From NCBI GenBank assembly GCA_045534235.1, contig JAZSJI010000008.1:1-20745 (forward strand): DNA of 20,745 nt. The letters are read 5' to 3'. The DNA is from Flemingiibacterium sp045534235 (lineage in GTDB: Bacteria > Bacillota > Clostridia > Oscillospirales > CAG-272). The first letter of the stretch is position 1, and each line of letters starts with the position of its first letter. Position numbers and translations under genes: made by a program. Positions 1 to 6,284 of the stretch are shown here, in pieces. A model generated the notes under the pieces. It was not told the origin of the DNA. It searched no databases and saw nothing but the letters and a program-made list of their open reading frames with translations.

Positions 1-58
1 TCCTTGGCTGCGAGGTGCTTTATTATTCTAAAAATGTAGTAGCCGAGCCCCCGACTGA

Positions 59-75
59 GCATCGCGAAGCGATGC
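59..75. repeat. Short perfect hairpin in the yebC leader
   Basis: GCATCGC, a GAA triloop and GCGATGC form a perfect 7-bp hairpin whose tip, GCGAAGC, is a known unusually stable DNA mini-hairpin. It lies about 65 bases before the yebC start in a gene-free stretch (1-140) with no convincing promoter. No T-run follows, so it is not a terminator. It could be part of a dispersed intergenic repeat or a leader structure; the sequence does not decide. Confidence 0.4.
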
Positions 76-140
76 GAACAACTACGATTAGCGGAGCAAA
101 CAAAGAACACACATATTTGAAAAAAATAGGAGAGAAAACG

Positions 141-872
141 ATGTCAGGACATAGCAAATGGAAAAACATAATGCACAAAAAGGAGAAGACCGACGCACAG
201 CGCGCGAAGATCTTCACCAAGATCGGTAAAGAGATGGCGGTTGCCGTAAAAGAGGGCGGCCCCGATCCCGTATCGAACAGCAAGCTCGCGTCGCTTATCG
301 CAAAGGCGAAGGCTAACAACGTGCCTAACGATAATATCGACCGCATCATTAAGAAGGCGTCGAGTGCTGACGGCGCGGACTACGAGGAGATAGTATACGA
401 GGGCTACGGTCCGTGCGGCGTTGCCGTTATAGTTGAGGCTACCACCGACAACCGCAACCGTACCGCGTCCGACGTGCGCCACTACTTCGACAAGTTTGGC
501 GGTAACCTTGGTACGACGGGATGCGTGTCCTTTATGTTTACCGAGAAGGGCGTTATTGTAATCGAGAACGACGGCAAGATCGACGAGGATCAGCTTATGG
601 AGGACGCACTCGAGGCAGGCGCGTCGGATTTCGCATCCGAGGACGGTGTTTTCGAGATCTCCACCGAAACCGACGACCTCGAGGCAGTTCGCGCGGCACT
701 TGCAGACAAGGGCTACGCTATTATGTTTGCTGATATGGACAAGGTCCCCTCGAGCTACGTTTCGCTTACAGGCGAGGACGACGTCAAGAATATGACGAAG
801 CTTATTGAAGCACTCGAGGATAACGACGACGTTATCGAGGTTTATCACAACTGGGAAAATCCCGAGGAATAA
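141..872 (+). CDS. yebC: YebC/PmpR/TACO1-family protein
   Basis: Cytoplasmic protein of 243 residues, the usual length for YebC. The opening MSGHSKWKNIMHKKEKTDAQ and the following IFTKIGKEM are the family's hallmark basic N-terminus, and the acidic C-terminal domains are present through to the end. Members have been described as DNA-binding transcriptional regulators and, more recently, as ribosome-associated factors that relieve stalling at proline-rich stretches, so either role may apply. The frame is open upstream, but the start at 141 is chosen because GGAGAG lies 8 bases before it and the conserved N-terminus begins there. It stands alone, ends in a strong terminator, and is convergent with the next genes. 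Confidence 0.95.
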   Translation: MSGHSKWKNIMHKKEKTDAQRAKIFTKIGKEMAVAVKEGGPDPVSNSKLASLIAKAKANNVPNDNIDRIIKKASSADGADYEEIVYEGYGPCGVAVIVEATTDNRNRTASDVRHYFDKFGGNLGTTGCVSFMFTEKGVIVIENDGKIDEDQLMEDALEAGASDFASEDGVFEISTETDDLEAVRAALADKGYAIMFADMDKVPSSYVSLTGEDDVKNMTKLIEALEDNDDVIEVYHNWENPEE

Positions 873-878
873 AAGGAA

Positions 879-908
879 CAGCACCGCAAAAAATGCGGTG
901 CTGTTTTT
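879..908 (+). terminator. Rho-independent terminator after yebC
   Basis: A 10-bp perfect stem (CAGCACCGCA / TGCGGTGCTG) with a five-A loop, followed by five T residues, 7 bases after the yebC stop. The opposite strand reads TTCC then TTTT after the same stem, so it may also stop the convergent minus-strand cassette that ends at 939. Confidence 0.9.
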
Positions 909-938
909 GTCTTCGCCCACAGTGCGCGAATGTGCACT

Positions 939-1469
939 TTACCCAACGTCTATGCCAATCGCGCGGTTGTACGCGTCGGCAAGCGCATTCCACGTTACCT
1001 TGTCAACCTTGCCCGTGACGGGCAAACCCTGCCGCGTCTGAAACGCGCGCACGTCAGTGGCAGTCGGCTCGTCGTATACACCGCCAGTACTCGCGCCGTC
1101 GATTTCATCGTAAATATTGGCGAGCAGGCGAAGCACAAGCTGCACTGCCATTACTACGTCGGAGCTCTCACCCTCGACTACCTCGTAGGCGTCCTCGTCG
1201 GGAAAGGGCGAAATGCCGACAGGCTTTGCACGGCGCGTGAGCGCCTCGAGAAACGCCTCATATATCGCATCCCACGTCGCGTTGTCAACGCGTCCCGTTA
1301 CGGCAAGACCGTTCGCACGCTGAAACGCCTCCACTGCCGCGACGGTTTCTTTGCCGTAAATACCGTCGGGATTGACGAGTGGAATGTCACCGTCCGTGTC
1401 GTGGTGAAGCTCGCGAAGATAGCGTTGAACTTCGGCTATACTCTCTTTGTTGTTAGTAATATCTCTCAT
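939..1469 (-). CDS. Peptidoglycan-binding protein with two PG_binding_1 domains
   Basis: Protein of 176 residues made almost entirely of two peptidoglycan-binding (PG_binding_1) modules, about residues 10-72 and 104-168. Each carries the recurring pattern DGIYGKET..AVEAFQ..NGL.VTG.VD..TW (first copy) or a diverged form (VYDEPTATDVRAFQTRQGLPVTGKVD). The family binds cell-wall glycan or peptide; no catalytic domain is visible. No signal peptide or membrane segment is seen at the N-terminus, which is unusual for a wall binder. The start at 1469 follows GAGGTGAG, and the gene begins only 9 bases after the SpoIID-like gene, so the two are probably translated from one message. Likely an accessory partner of that protein; its exact role is unknown. 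Confidence 0.85.
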   Translation of the reverse strand: MRDITNNKESIAEVQRYLRELHHDTDGDIPLVNPDGIYGKETVAAVEAFQRANGLAVTGRVDNATWDAIYEAFLEALTRRAKPVGISPFPDEDAYEVVEGESSDVVMAVQLVLRLLANIYDEIDGASTGGVYDEPTATDVRAFQTRQGLPVTGKVDKVTWNALADAYNRAIGIDVG

Positions 1470-1478
1470 AATCTCACC

Positions 1479-2870
1479 TCACGATAACGTAGTTCCGCCG
1501 AACTGTCCCGACTCTGCCGTCTGCGAATATACCACGTCGACGTACGCGTCCGTGATAGCGTCCCACGTCAGTGCGTCGACGATGCCCGTGACGGGCAGAC
1601 CGAACAGTGACTGCACCGCCTGAACTGCGCTTCTCGTTGCCGAGCCGAATATGCCGTTTGTTTCGACGGGCGGTATCTCTGTGTACACCTCGGACAATGT
1701 GGAAAGGTACTCCTGCAAGAGTCGCACCTCGTCGCCCTGCATACCGAAAAGCAGGAGATAACCGGGAAAAAGCGCGACGGGAACGCCGTTCACGTACTGC
1801 GCGGACGAATTAAGTATGCCGCGATAAGCGTTGTACAGGTCTACCCACGTAGCCTCGTCAACAACGCCCGTGTCGGGAAGCCCGTACGCCGCCTGAAATG
1901 CGCGCACGGCGTTCTCTGTCGCGGCACCGAATATGCCGTCGATGGTGACGGGCGGTATTACCGCGAGGTTTTCGCCGAGGACACTCAGATAATACTGAAA
2001 CTGCCTGACGAACACGCCCTCGTCGCCGCGCGACAGCTCAGTTGGGAACTGCGCGGATACCTCGGAGAGGGACAGCCCTTCGCTTGCGAGAGCGTTCAGA
2101 CGCTTGACGCCGTTGTAGAGGTTGAGAATTTTGTACCACGTCGCAGGTCCGACGATGCCGTCGGGCGTCAGATTGAAGATGCGCTGGAATTCCTTGACGG
2201 CATTTTCCGTGTTGATGCCGAAAACCCCGTCGACGGGGTATATTTTCGGTATCGCGGGGTAGTTTGCGCTGATGCGGTTGAGGCGAAGCTGAACGCTTCG
2301 AACGTCGTTGCCGAAGTTGCCGAGGCGAAGCGAGCGGTAGGGGAGTGACGGCGAAAACGGCTGTATTGGTGTGTCGGTGTTTATGTTGATGTCATCGCCG
2401 TAGTAGTTTACGAGGATTTCGTACGGCGTGAGACCTTCCTCCGCGAGAGGAACGCTGCCCCATTGCGACAGTCCGTCGCACTGTACCTCGATGCCGTCGC
2501 AGTACTGCGCGAAAAGCGGCTCGACGCTTCCTTGACGCACAATATAGTCGGTGAAAATGTCGTCAACGATGTCGGAGATATTTTCGAAAATATCTCGTCC
2601 TGCGACGAAGGATTGGTCGATAGCGGTGGAGTTGGTGATGTCGAAATCATAGCCGCGGCTGCGGTAGTATTCGGTGTATACACGGTTGAGCGCGTAGGAT
2701 ATCTGCGCGTAGATATTCGCGCGAATGGCGTTCTCGGGCCAAGTGGGGTATATCTCGCTCGAGGCGACGTTTTTTATGTAATCGGGGAAGGGGACCGTCA
2801 CGTTTTCTGCGGCGGAATCGGGCGCGCCGAGGTGGACGGTTATCGTTTCGGGAATATAGGGAAGCGGCAT
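1479..2870 (-). CDS. SpoIID-like protein with three PG_binding_1 domains
   Basis: Protein of 463 residues. Residues about 28-160 resemble SpoIID/LytB: YIKNVASSEIYPTWPENAIR matches the region around the SpoIID catalytic glutamate (Glu39 here), and LSQWGSVPLAEEGLTPYEIL (134-153) matches the family's C-terminal motif. SpoIID is a lytic transglycosylase that, with SpoIIP, thins septal wall during engulfment. Three PG_binding_1 modules follow (about 185-248, 283-346, 378-440), with DGVFG/DGIFG/NGIFG..T..AV..(F/V)Q motifs. Unlike SpoIID there is no N-terminal membrane anchor or signal peptide. The start has AAAGGA 8 bases upstream. It is the middle gene of a three-gene minus-strand cassette. Catalytic activity is inferred from the conserved glutamate only. 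Confidence 0.85.
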   Translation of the reverse strand: MPLPYIPETITVHLGAPDSAAENVTVPFPDYIKNVASSEIYPTWPENAIRANIYAQISYALNRVYTEYYRSRGYDFDITNSTAIDQSFVAGRDIFENISDIVDDIFTDYIVRQGSVEPLFAQYCDGIEVQCDGLSQWGSVPLAEEGLTPYEILVNYYGDDININTDTPIQPFSPSLPYRSLRLGNFGNDVRSVQLRLNRISANYPAIPKIYPVDGVFGINTENAVKEFQRIFNLTPDGIVGPATWYKILNLYNGVKRLNALASEGLSLSEVSAQFPTELSRGDEGVFVRQFQYYLSVLGENLAVIPPVTIDGIFGAATENAVRAFQAAYGLPDTGVVDEATWVDLYNAYRGILNSSAQYVNGVPVALFPGYLLLFGMQGDEVRLLQEYLSTLSEVYTEIPPVETNGIFGSATRSAVQAVQSLFGLPVTGIVDALTWDAITDAYVDVVYSQTAESGQFGGTTLS

Positions 2871-2898
2871 AGCTTTATCCTTTCTGCGATTTATTTTT

Positions 2899-2918
2899 GG
2901 AGGAGGTTGCCCTCCTCC
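2899..2918 (-). promoter_or_regulatory. Stable intercistronic hairpin with GNRA loop
   Basis: Read on the minus strand, GGAGGAGG pairs perfectly with CCTCCTCC across a GCAA (GNRA) tetraloop, starting 3 bases after the stop codon of the beta-sandwich gene. It is followed by A residues, not T, so it is not a standard terminator. It may stabilise or mark processing of the upstream message and set the ratio between the two genes. One arm is itself Shine-Dalgarno-like and the other is its complement. Confidence 0.55.
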
Positions 2919-2921
2919 GCG

Positions 2922-3329
2922 TTAAAGATTCTGGTCGCGGTCCTCGGTCACGTCCCTGCCAAAGCGTGGGTAGACGGTGTCGGAGTTATACTCGGCGAGC
3001 GGTAACATCTCGACGGGCTGTATCGACGTAACGCCGTCGAATATCGGCACGCCGACGTTTGTGACGCTGTAATAACCCTCCTTTTCGACTGCGACGGTGT
3101 AGGTTGCGTACGGCTTCGTGTTGCCGGGCACCTCGGACAGCGAGCGGCTTGGCGCGGGAAGCTCGATCTTCTGTGTTTTACCGCTTCTATCGGTTGTCAT
3201 AACCGAGAAAACTGACGTGTTTTCGGGCTCATCGTAGTAAACGGTTACGGCGGCGCCCTCGAGCGGTATTATGCCGCGTGCGGTGGAAACGTTCACAATG
3301 AGGTAGCCGACGGAGCTTGAATTATCCAT
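2922..3329 (-). CDS. Small beta-sandwich (carboxypeptidase-regulatory-like) protein
   Basis: Protein of 135 residues with no known function that I can name. The pattern GYLIVNVSTARGIIPLEGAAVTVYY, then DRSGKT, then YATYTVAVEKEGYYSVTNVGVPIFDG is that of a transthyretin/carboxypeptidase-regulatory-like beta-sandwich, a fold used for binding or as a structural spacer. The C-terminal third (YPRFGRDVTEDRDQNL) is charged and probably unstructured. No signal peptide or membrane helix is seen. The start at 3329 has AAAGGA upstream. It is the first gene of the cassette with the SpoIID-like and peptidoglycan-binding genes, 51 bases before the former, which suggests that it works with them at the cell wall or in spore assembly; that is inference from position. 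Confidence 0.7.
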   Translation of the reverse strand: MDNSSSVGYLIVNVSTARGIIPLEGAAVTVYYDEPENTSVFSVMTTDRSGKTQKIELPAPSRSLSEVPGNTKPYATYTVAVEKEGYYSVTNVGVPIFDGVTSIQPVEMLPLAEYNSDTVYPRFGRDVTEDRDQNL

Positions 3330-3351
3330 AAGTATCGTCCTTTCGGTGAAT

Positions 3352-3395
3352 TGCGGCGTGTTTTGCGCCGCATAGTCAGTATATGCCGCGCGGCA
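3352..3395 (-). promoter_or_regulatory. Palindromes upstream of the SpoIID-like cassette
   Basis: Two symmetrical elements precede the first cassette gene. TGCCGCGCGGCA (3384-3395) is a perfect 12-base palindrome. TGCGGCG and CGCCGCA (3352-3358, 3366-3372) form a 7-bp hairpin that would lie in the mRNA leader. No sigma-A promoter with good spacing is visible here. The elements could be an operator and a leader structure; neither role is proven. Confidence 0.35.
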
Positions 3396-3407
3396 CGGCG
3401 GTGATAC

Positions 3408-3437
3408 AAAAAAGGCTTCCCTTGAAGGGAAGCCTTT
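3408..3437 (-). terminator. Terminator after the TraX-family gene
   Basis: Read on the minus strand, AAAGGCTTCCC and GGGAAGCCTTT form a perfect 11-bp stem with a five-base loop, followed by a T-run of six that overlaps the end of the stem. It starts 4 bases after the stop codon of the TraX-family gene. Confidence 0.9.
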
Positions 3438-3441
3438 AAGG

Positions 3442-4161
3442 TTATTTTAAAATGAAAATTCGTATCAGTGCCAATATCAGTATATGTATAGGATAGAATG
3501 CGTAGCATACATATTTTCCGACTTTTCCGTGTATAAAACCGCGCTTTCCGTTGTAAAGTGCTATCGGGATAAAAGCAAGACCTGAACGGAATTTTTCTGA
3601 AAAAAGGCAGGTGCATACGAGTGCGCGCGAAATAGCATTTTCGCGAAGCATATACATTGCTATGATAGCGATAAAGCCCATGTAACCATAGTCTGCTTTG
3701 AAGAAATACGAGATTATGAAAAGCCCGAGAACGCCGAGCACCTGTATGACCTTTCGATCCTTGAATTGCTCTAGTACGTACAGCGCAAGACAGCCCAAAA
3801 GAAGCGTAAAGAATATGTTTTGTCTGCCGTAAAAGAGTGTTCCCGTATGTATGAAATTCCACGGCAACTCCGAGATGATTGCAAAAATCAGAAGATTAGC
3901 AGCATATTTCTTTCGGCTTTTAGTGTACGCAAAACCCTCACATAGCAAAAAACAGTACAGAGGAAAAACGGTACGGCCGATAGTACGCAATATGTAGTAT
4001 GCGGTAATCTCCTTGGTGCCTATTACGAAAAGTGGCGCAAGCATTTGATCGCAGTCATAAAGCAGAAACAAAGCAATATGGTCGATAAGCATAAAAAGCA
4101 TTGCGATAAGCTTGAGTGAGCTTCCACTTAAAATTTTCCATTTTTGCGTACCTGTTTTCAT
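3442..4161 (-). CDS. TraX-family integral membrane protein
   Basis: Protein of 239 residues with about seven hydrophobic segments. The opening LSGSSLKLIAMLFMLIDHIA, the following RTIGRTVFPLYCFLLCEGF and the C-terminal YAFYPIHILIL are characteristic of the TraX family. TraX of the F plasmid acetylates pilin; chromosomal relatives in Clostridia are common, stand alone and have no proven substrate, so an acyltransferase role is only inferred. An in-frame ATG exists at 4224 and another at 4173, but 4161 is chosen because GGAG sits at the right distance before it and the family's N-terminus starts there. It has its own promoter and terminator, so it is a one-gene unit. No conjugation genes lie nearby. 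Confidence 0.85.
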   Translation of the reverse strand: MKTGTQKWKILSGSSLKLIAMLFMLIDHIALFLLYDCDQMLAPLFVIGTKEITAYYILRTIGRTVFPLYCFLLCEGFAYTKSRKKYAANLLIFAIISELPWNFIHTGTLFYGRQNIFFTLLLGCLALYVLEQFKDRKVIQVLGVLGLFIISYFFKADYGYMGFIAIIAMYMLRENAISRALVCTCLFSEKFRSGLAFIPIALYNGKRGFIHGKVGKYVCYAFYPIHILILALIRIFILK

Positions 4162-4279
4162 ATTAATCTCCATTCCGCCGCGCGTCTCGGTGGCACAAAT
4201 AAATTTCGGTACGTGAACAGTCATCGTGCGATTACGGCAAATAAACTTTCACGCTAACCTACGAAAAGTTACTACATAG

Positions 4280-4308
4280 ATTATACAACAGCTTTGAAAA
4301 AAATGCAA
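4280..4308 (-). promoter_or_regulatory. Sigma-A promoter for the TraX-family gene
   Basis: On the minus strand, TTGCAT (4308-4303), a 17-base spacer and a perfect TATAAT (4285-4280). It lies about 120 bases before the chosen start codon. Confidence 0.7.
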
Positions 4309-4321
4309 TATGATTGTGCGC

Positions 4322-4350
4322 AAAAAGAACGGCTTTATTTAAAAAGCCGT
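4322..4350 (-). terminator. Terminator overlapping the end of spoIIR
   Basis: On the minus strand, ACGGCTTT and AAAGCCGT form an 8-bp stem around a six-base loop, then TTC and TTTTT follow. The stem includes the last codons and the stop codon of spoIIR, an economical arrangement. Confidence 0.7.
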
Positions 4351-4955
4351 CCTAAAAATTCGAGAAACCGAAACTTTATCACAACGTCGGGCGTAGCCCC
4401 CGTGATAATTCGCACCTGCGAGGGCGTGAGCCCTGCCTCGACAAGCTCGCTCTCGTCGATTACCGCCGCCGTACGCTCTGATGTGACGCACAGCTTCGGA
4501 TAAAGCACGCACCACCAATTCGCACCCTCTGCCTCACCGATGAGCACGCGAAGGGAAGTGTACGTGCCTGCAGGGAGCGTGAAGCCCTCGTACTGGCGCG
4601 TCGGGTACTCCTCTTTGGTGAGCGTGACCGAGGCAGTGTGTACGCTTCCAAGCGTCGCGAGCACGTCGTTTGCTGTGCGCTCGATAAGCGCGAGATTTGC
4701 CTCTATCGCCGCCTCGGCACCCGCTCGGTCATTTACACCGTCGAGCACCCACGAAACGGTGTCAAGTATGCCGTCGCGTACAAGAAGCTTTTCAGCTTGA
4801 TCCTCGTCGCTGTCCGAGCTTGCGAGTACGTGCAGGCGGATTATGTTATCATAAAGCTCGGCGTCCTCACGCGAGGGAAGCGCGGCGGATACGGGTAGCA
4901 TCAGCGCGACGGTTATCGAAAATGTAAGTAAAAACACGGTAATGCGATTTTGCAT
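4335..4955 (-). CDS. spoIIR: Stage II sporulation protein R
   Basis: Protein of 206 residues with an N-terminal signal or anchor helix (about residues 4-25). SpoIIR is made in the forespore and sent across the septum to trigger SpoIIGA to cleave pro-sigma-E, which starts the mother-cell programme. Family marks are IIRLHVLASSDSDEDQ (38-53), PAGTYTSLRVLIGEAEGANW (128-147) and NWWCVLYPKLC (146-156) with its paired cysteines. The start ATG at 4955 has GGAGG 5 bases upstream; an upstream TTG in frame lies before that ribosome site and is rejected. In other species it depends on sigma-F; no convincing sigma-F promoter was found. A strong terminator of the upstream gene sits directly before its ribosome site. 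Confidence 0.95.
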   Translation of the reverse strand: MQNRITVFLLTFSITVALMLPVSAALPSREDAELYDNIIRLHVLASSDSDEDQAEKLLVRDGILDTVSWVLDGVNDRAGAEAAIEANLALIERTANDVLATLGSVHTASVTLTKEEYPTRQYEGFTLPAGTYTSLRVLIGEAEGANWWCVLYPKLCVTSERTAAVIDESELVEAGLTPSQVRIITGATPDVVIKFRFLEFLGRLFK

Positions 4956-4970
4956 AGTTGCCTCCAAAAG

Positions 4971-5018
4971 AAAAATTGCTTTGCGAAGTCAGTATTGACA
5001 CAGTTTCGCAAAGCAATT
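4971..5018 (-). terminator. Terminator between the CDF transporter gene and spoIIR
   Basis: On the minus strand, a perfect 14-bp stem (5018-5005 with 4987-4974) with a 17-base loop, and a run of five T (4975-4971) overlapping its foot. It begins 8 bases after the transporter's stop codon and ends 15 bases before the spoIIR start. The loop is long for a terminator and contains GTCA and TGAC, which could pair and extend the structure. Confidence 0.75.
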
Positions 5019-5026
5019 CAGGTTTT

Positions 5027-6202
5027 TTATATATAACTTCTGTCCACGCTGATTACCGTGTTGTAATCGTGCGACAGCGCGCGTACCTTCGCGGCGAATA
5101 TGTCGCATATTTCAGCCTCGGAGAGCTTGCACTCGAACGGCACGACTACGTCGAAAATCAGGTTGGTATGTGTAACGCCTCGTACCATGCGAAAGTCGTG
5201 TATCGACAGGGCGACGTCAAGCTCGCCTGCGACTATCGCAACGATAGCGTCGACCTCGCGGCGCACCTCTTGAAGCTCCTCGTCCGACGTGACGACGGGA
5301 TCAAGGTGGATAACGAGCTGTACGCCGTCCTTCTTGAAATCGAACTCGATATTGTCGATAACGTCGTGACTGACGAGAATATCCTGCTCGGCAGGCACTT
5401 CAACGTGTACCGAGGCGAAAATGCGGTCGTGGCCGTAGTTGTGCACGACGAGATCGTGGTAGCCGAGCACGCCGTCGTATTCCATAATGCGCTTGCCGAT
5501 CGACAGAACAAACTCTGCGGACGGCGCATTTCCGAGCAGCGGGTCGGCGGTTTCCATAACGAGCATAACGCCCGAACGGATTATAAATACCGCAACCGCA
5601 AGACCGAGCCAACCGTCGAGGTTTAATTCGAAAATACGCGCGATAAGCGCGCCGACGAGCACTGCCGCGGTGGATATTGCATCGTTACGGCTGTCCTGCG
5701 AGGTAGCAATAAGTGCGGTGGAGTCGATGTGCTTTGCCACAGCGCGGTAGAAAAGGCACTGCCAGAGCTTGATTATGACCGACGCGGCGAGTATCACGAG
5801 CGAGGCGGTCGAATAGACGGTCACCTCGGGCGAGAATATCGCCTTTACAGAGGTGGTGAAGAACTCGATGCCGAGCACGCAGATGACCATTGACACGATA
5901 AGTCCCGTTATGTATTCGATTCGCTGATGACCGTACGGGTGCTCCTTGTCGGCAGGCTTTGAGGCGAGCTTAAAGCCGACGAGCGTTATGACGGACGATG
6001 CCGCATCCGCGACGTTGTTTACCGCATCCGCGGTGATGGCGATACTGCCCGTGATGATACCGACGACGAGCTTCATCACGGAAAGAAGCGCGTTCGACGC
6101 TATGCCGACGCCGCTCGCCGCGCTTGCACATTTGGCACGCACCGCGGCAGAGGCGGTGTCACGGTAATTTTTTACGAAAAGTGAAAGTAGCTTTAAGTTC
6201 AT
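5027..6202 (-). CDS. Cation diffusion facilitator family transporter, manganese-type site
   Basis: Membrane protein of 391 residues that should export a divalent metal in exchange for protons. Six transmembrane segments fill about residues 30-215, followed by a long cytoplasmic domain (about 215-391). Signature residues are TADAVNNVAD (57-66), HPYGHQRIEY (88-97) and SQDSRNDAIST (168-178). The metal site reads Asn62-x3-Asp66 and Asp170-x3-Asp174; zinc exporters usually have His-x3-Asp at the second position, while Asp-x3-Asp is the pattern reported for manganese exporters of the MntE type. Substrate is therefore likely Mn, possibly Fe, by inference. The C-terminal domain is longer than in classic members of about 300 residues. 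The start has GGAG 8-9 bases upstream and a consensus promoter. Confidence 0.92.
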   Translation of the reverse strand: MNLKLLSLFVKNYRDTASAAVRAKCASAASGVGIASNALLSVMKLVVGIITGSIAITADAVNNVADAASSVITLVGFKLASKPADKEHPYGHQRIEYITGLIVSMVICVLGIEFFTTSVKAIFSPEVTVYSTASLVILAASVIIKLWQCLFYRAVAKHIDSTALIATSQDSRNDAISTAAVLVGALIARIFELNLDGWLGLAVAVFIIRSGVMLVMETADPLLGNAPSAEFVLSIGKRIMEYDGVLGYHDLVVHNYGHDRIFASVHVEVPAEQDILVSHDVIDNIEFDFKKDGVQLVIHLDPVVTSDEELQEVRREVDAIVAIVAGELDVALSIHDFRMVRGVTHTNLIFDVVVPFECKLSEAEICDIFAAKVRALSHDYNTVISVDRSYI

Positions 6203-6245
6203 AATTGCTTCTCCATTGGAGTTTTTTGTCTTTGTGTACAGTTAT

Positions 6246-6274
6246 ATTGTATTATAAAATACGAATTTTGTCAA
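6246..6274 (-). promoter_or_regulatory. Sigma-A promoter for the CDF transporter gene
   Basis: On the minus strand, a perfect TTGACA (6274-6269), a 17-base spacer and TACAAT (6251-6246). It starts about 10 bases after the AraC regulator's stop codon, so the transporter has its own start. Part of the leader, CTCCAATGGAG, can fold a weak 4-bp stem over the ribosome site. Confidence 0.75.
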
Positions 6275-6284
6275 TGCCGTGCCG

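Noticed and set aside
144..920. A 258-codon minus-strand frame opposite yebC
   Set aside because: It runs through the terminator hairpin and reads as a shadow of yebC codons.
939..2870. Repeated DNA stretches, as a possible CRISPR or tandem repeat array
   Set aside because: The repeats are long, diverged and in frame; they encode the peptidoglycan-binding modules.
3442..4161. TraX homologue as a sign of a conjugative element
   Set aside because: No relaxase, coupling or pilus genes are present; chromosomal TraX-like genes are common in Clostridia.
4990..5003. TTGACA on the plus strand inside the spoIIR/CDF hairpin loop, as a possible -35 box
   Set aside because: No -10 box follows at a usable distance and no plus-strand gene lies downstream.
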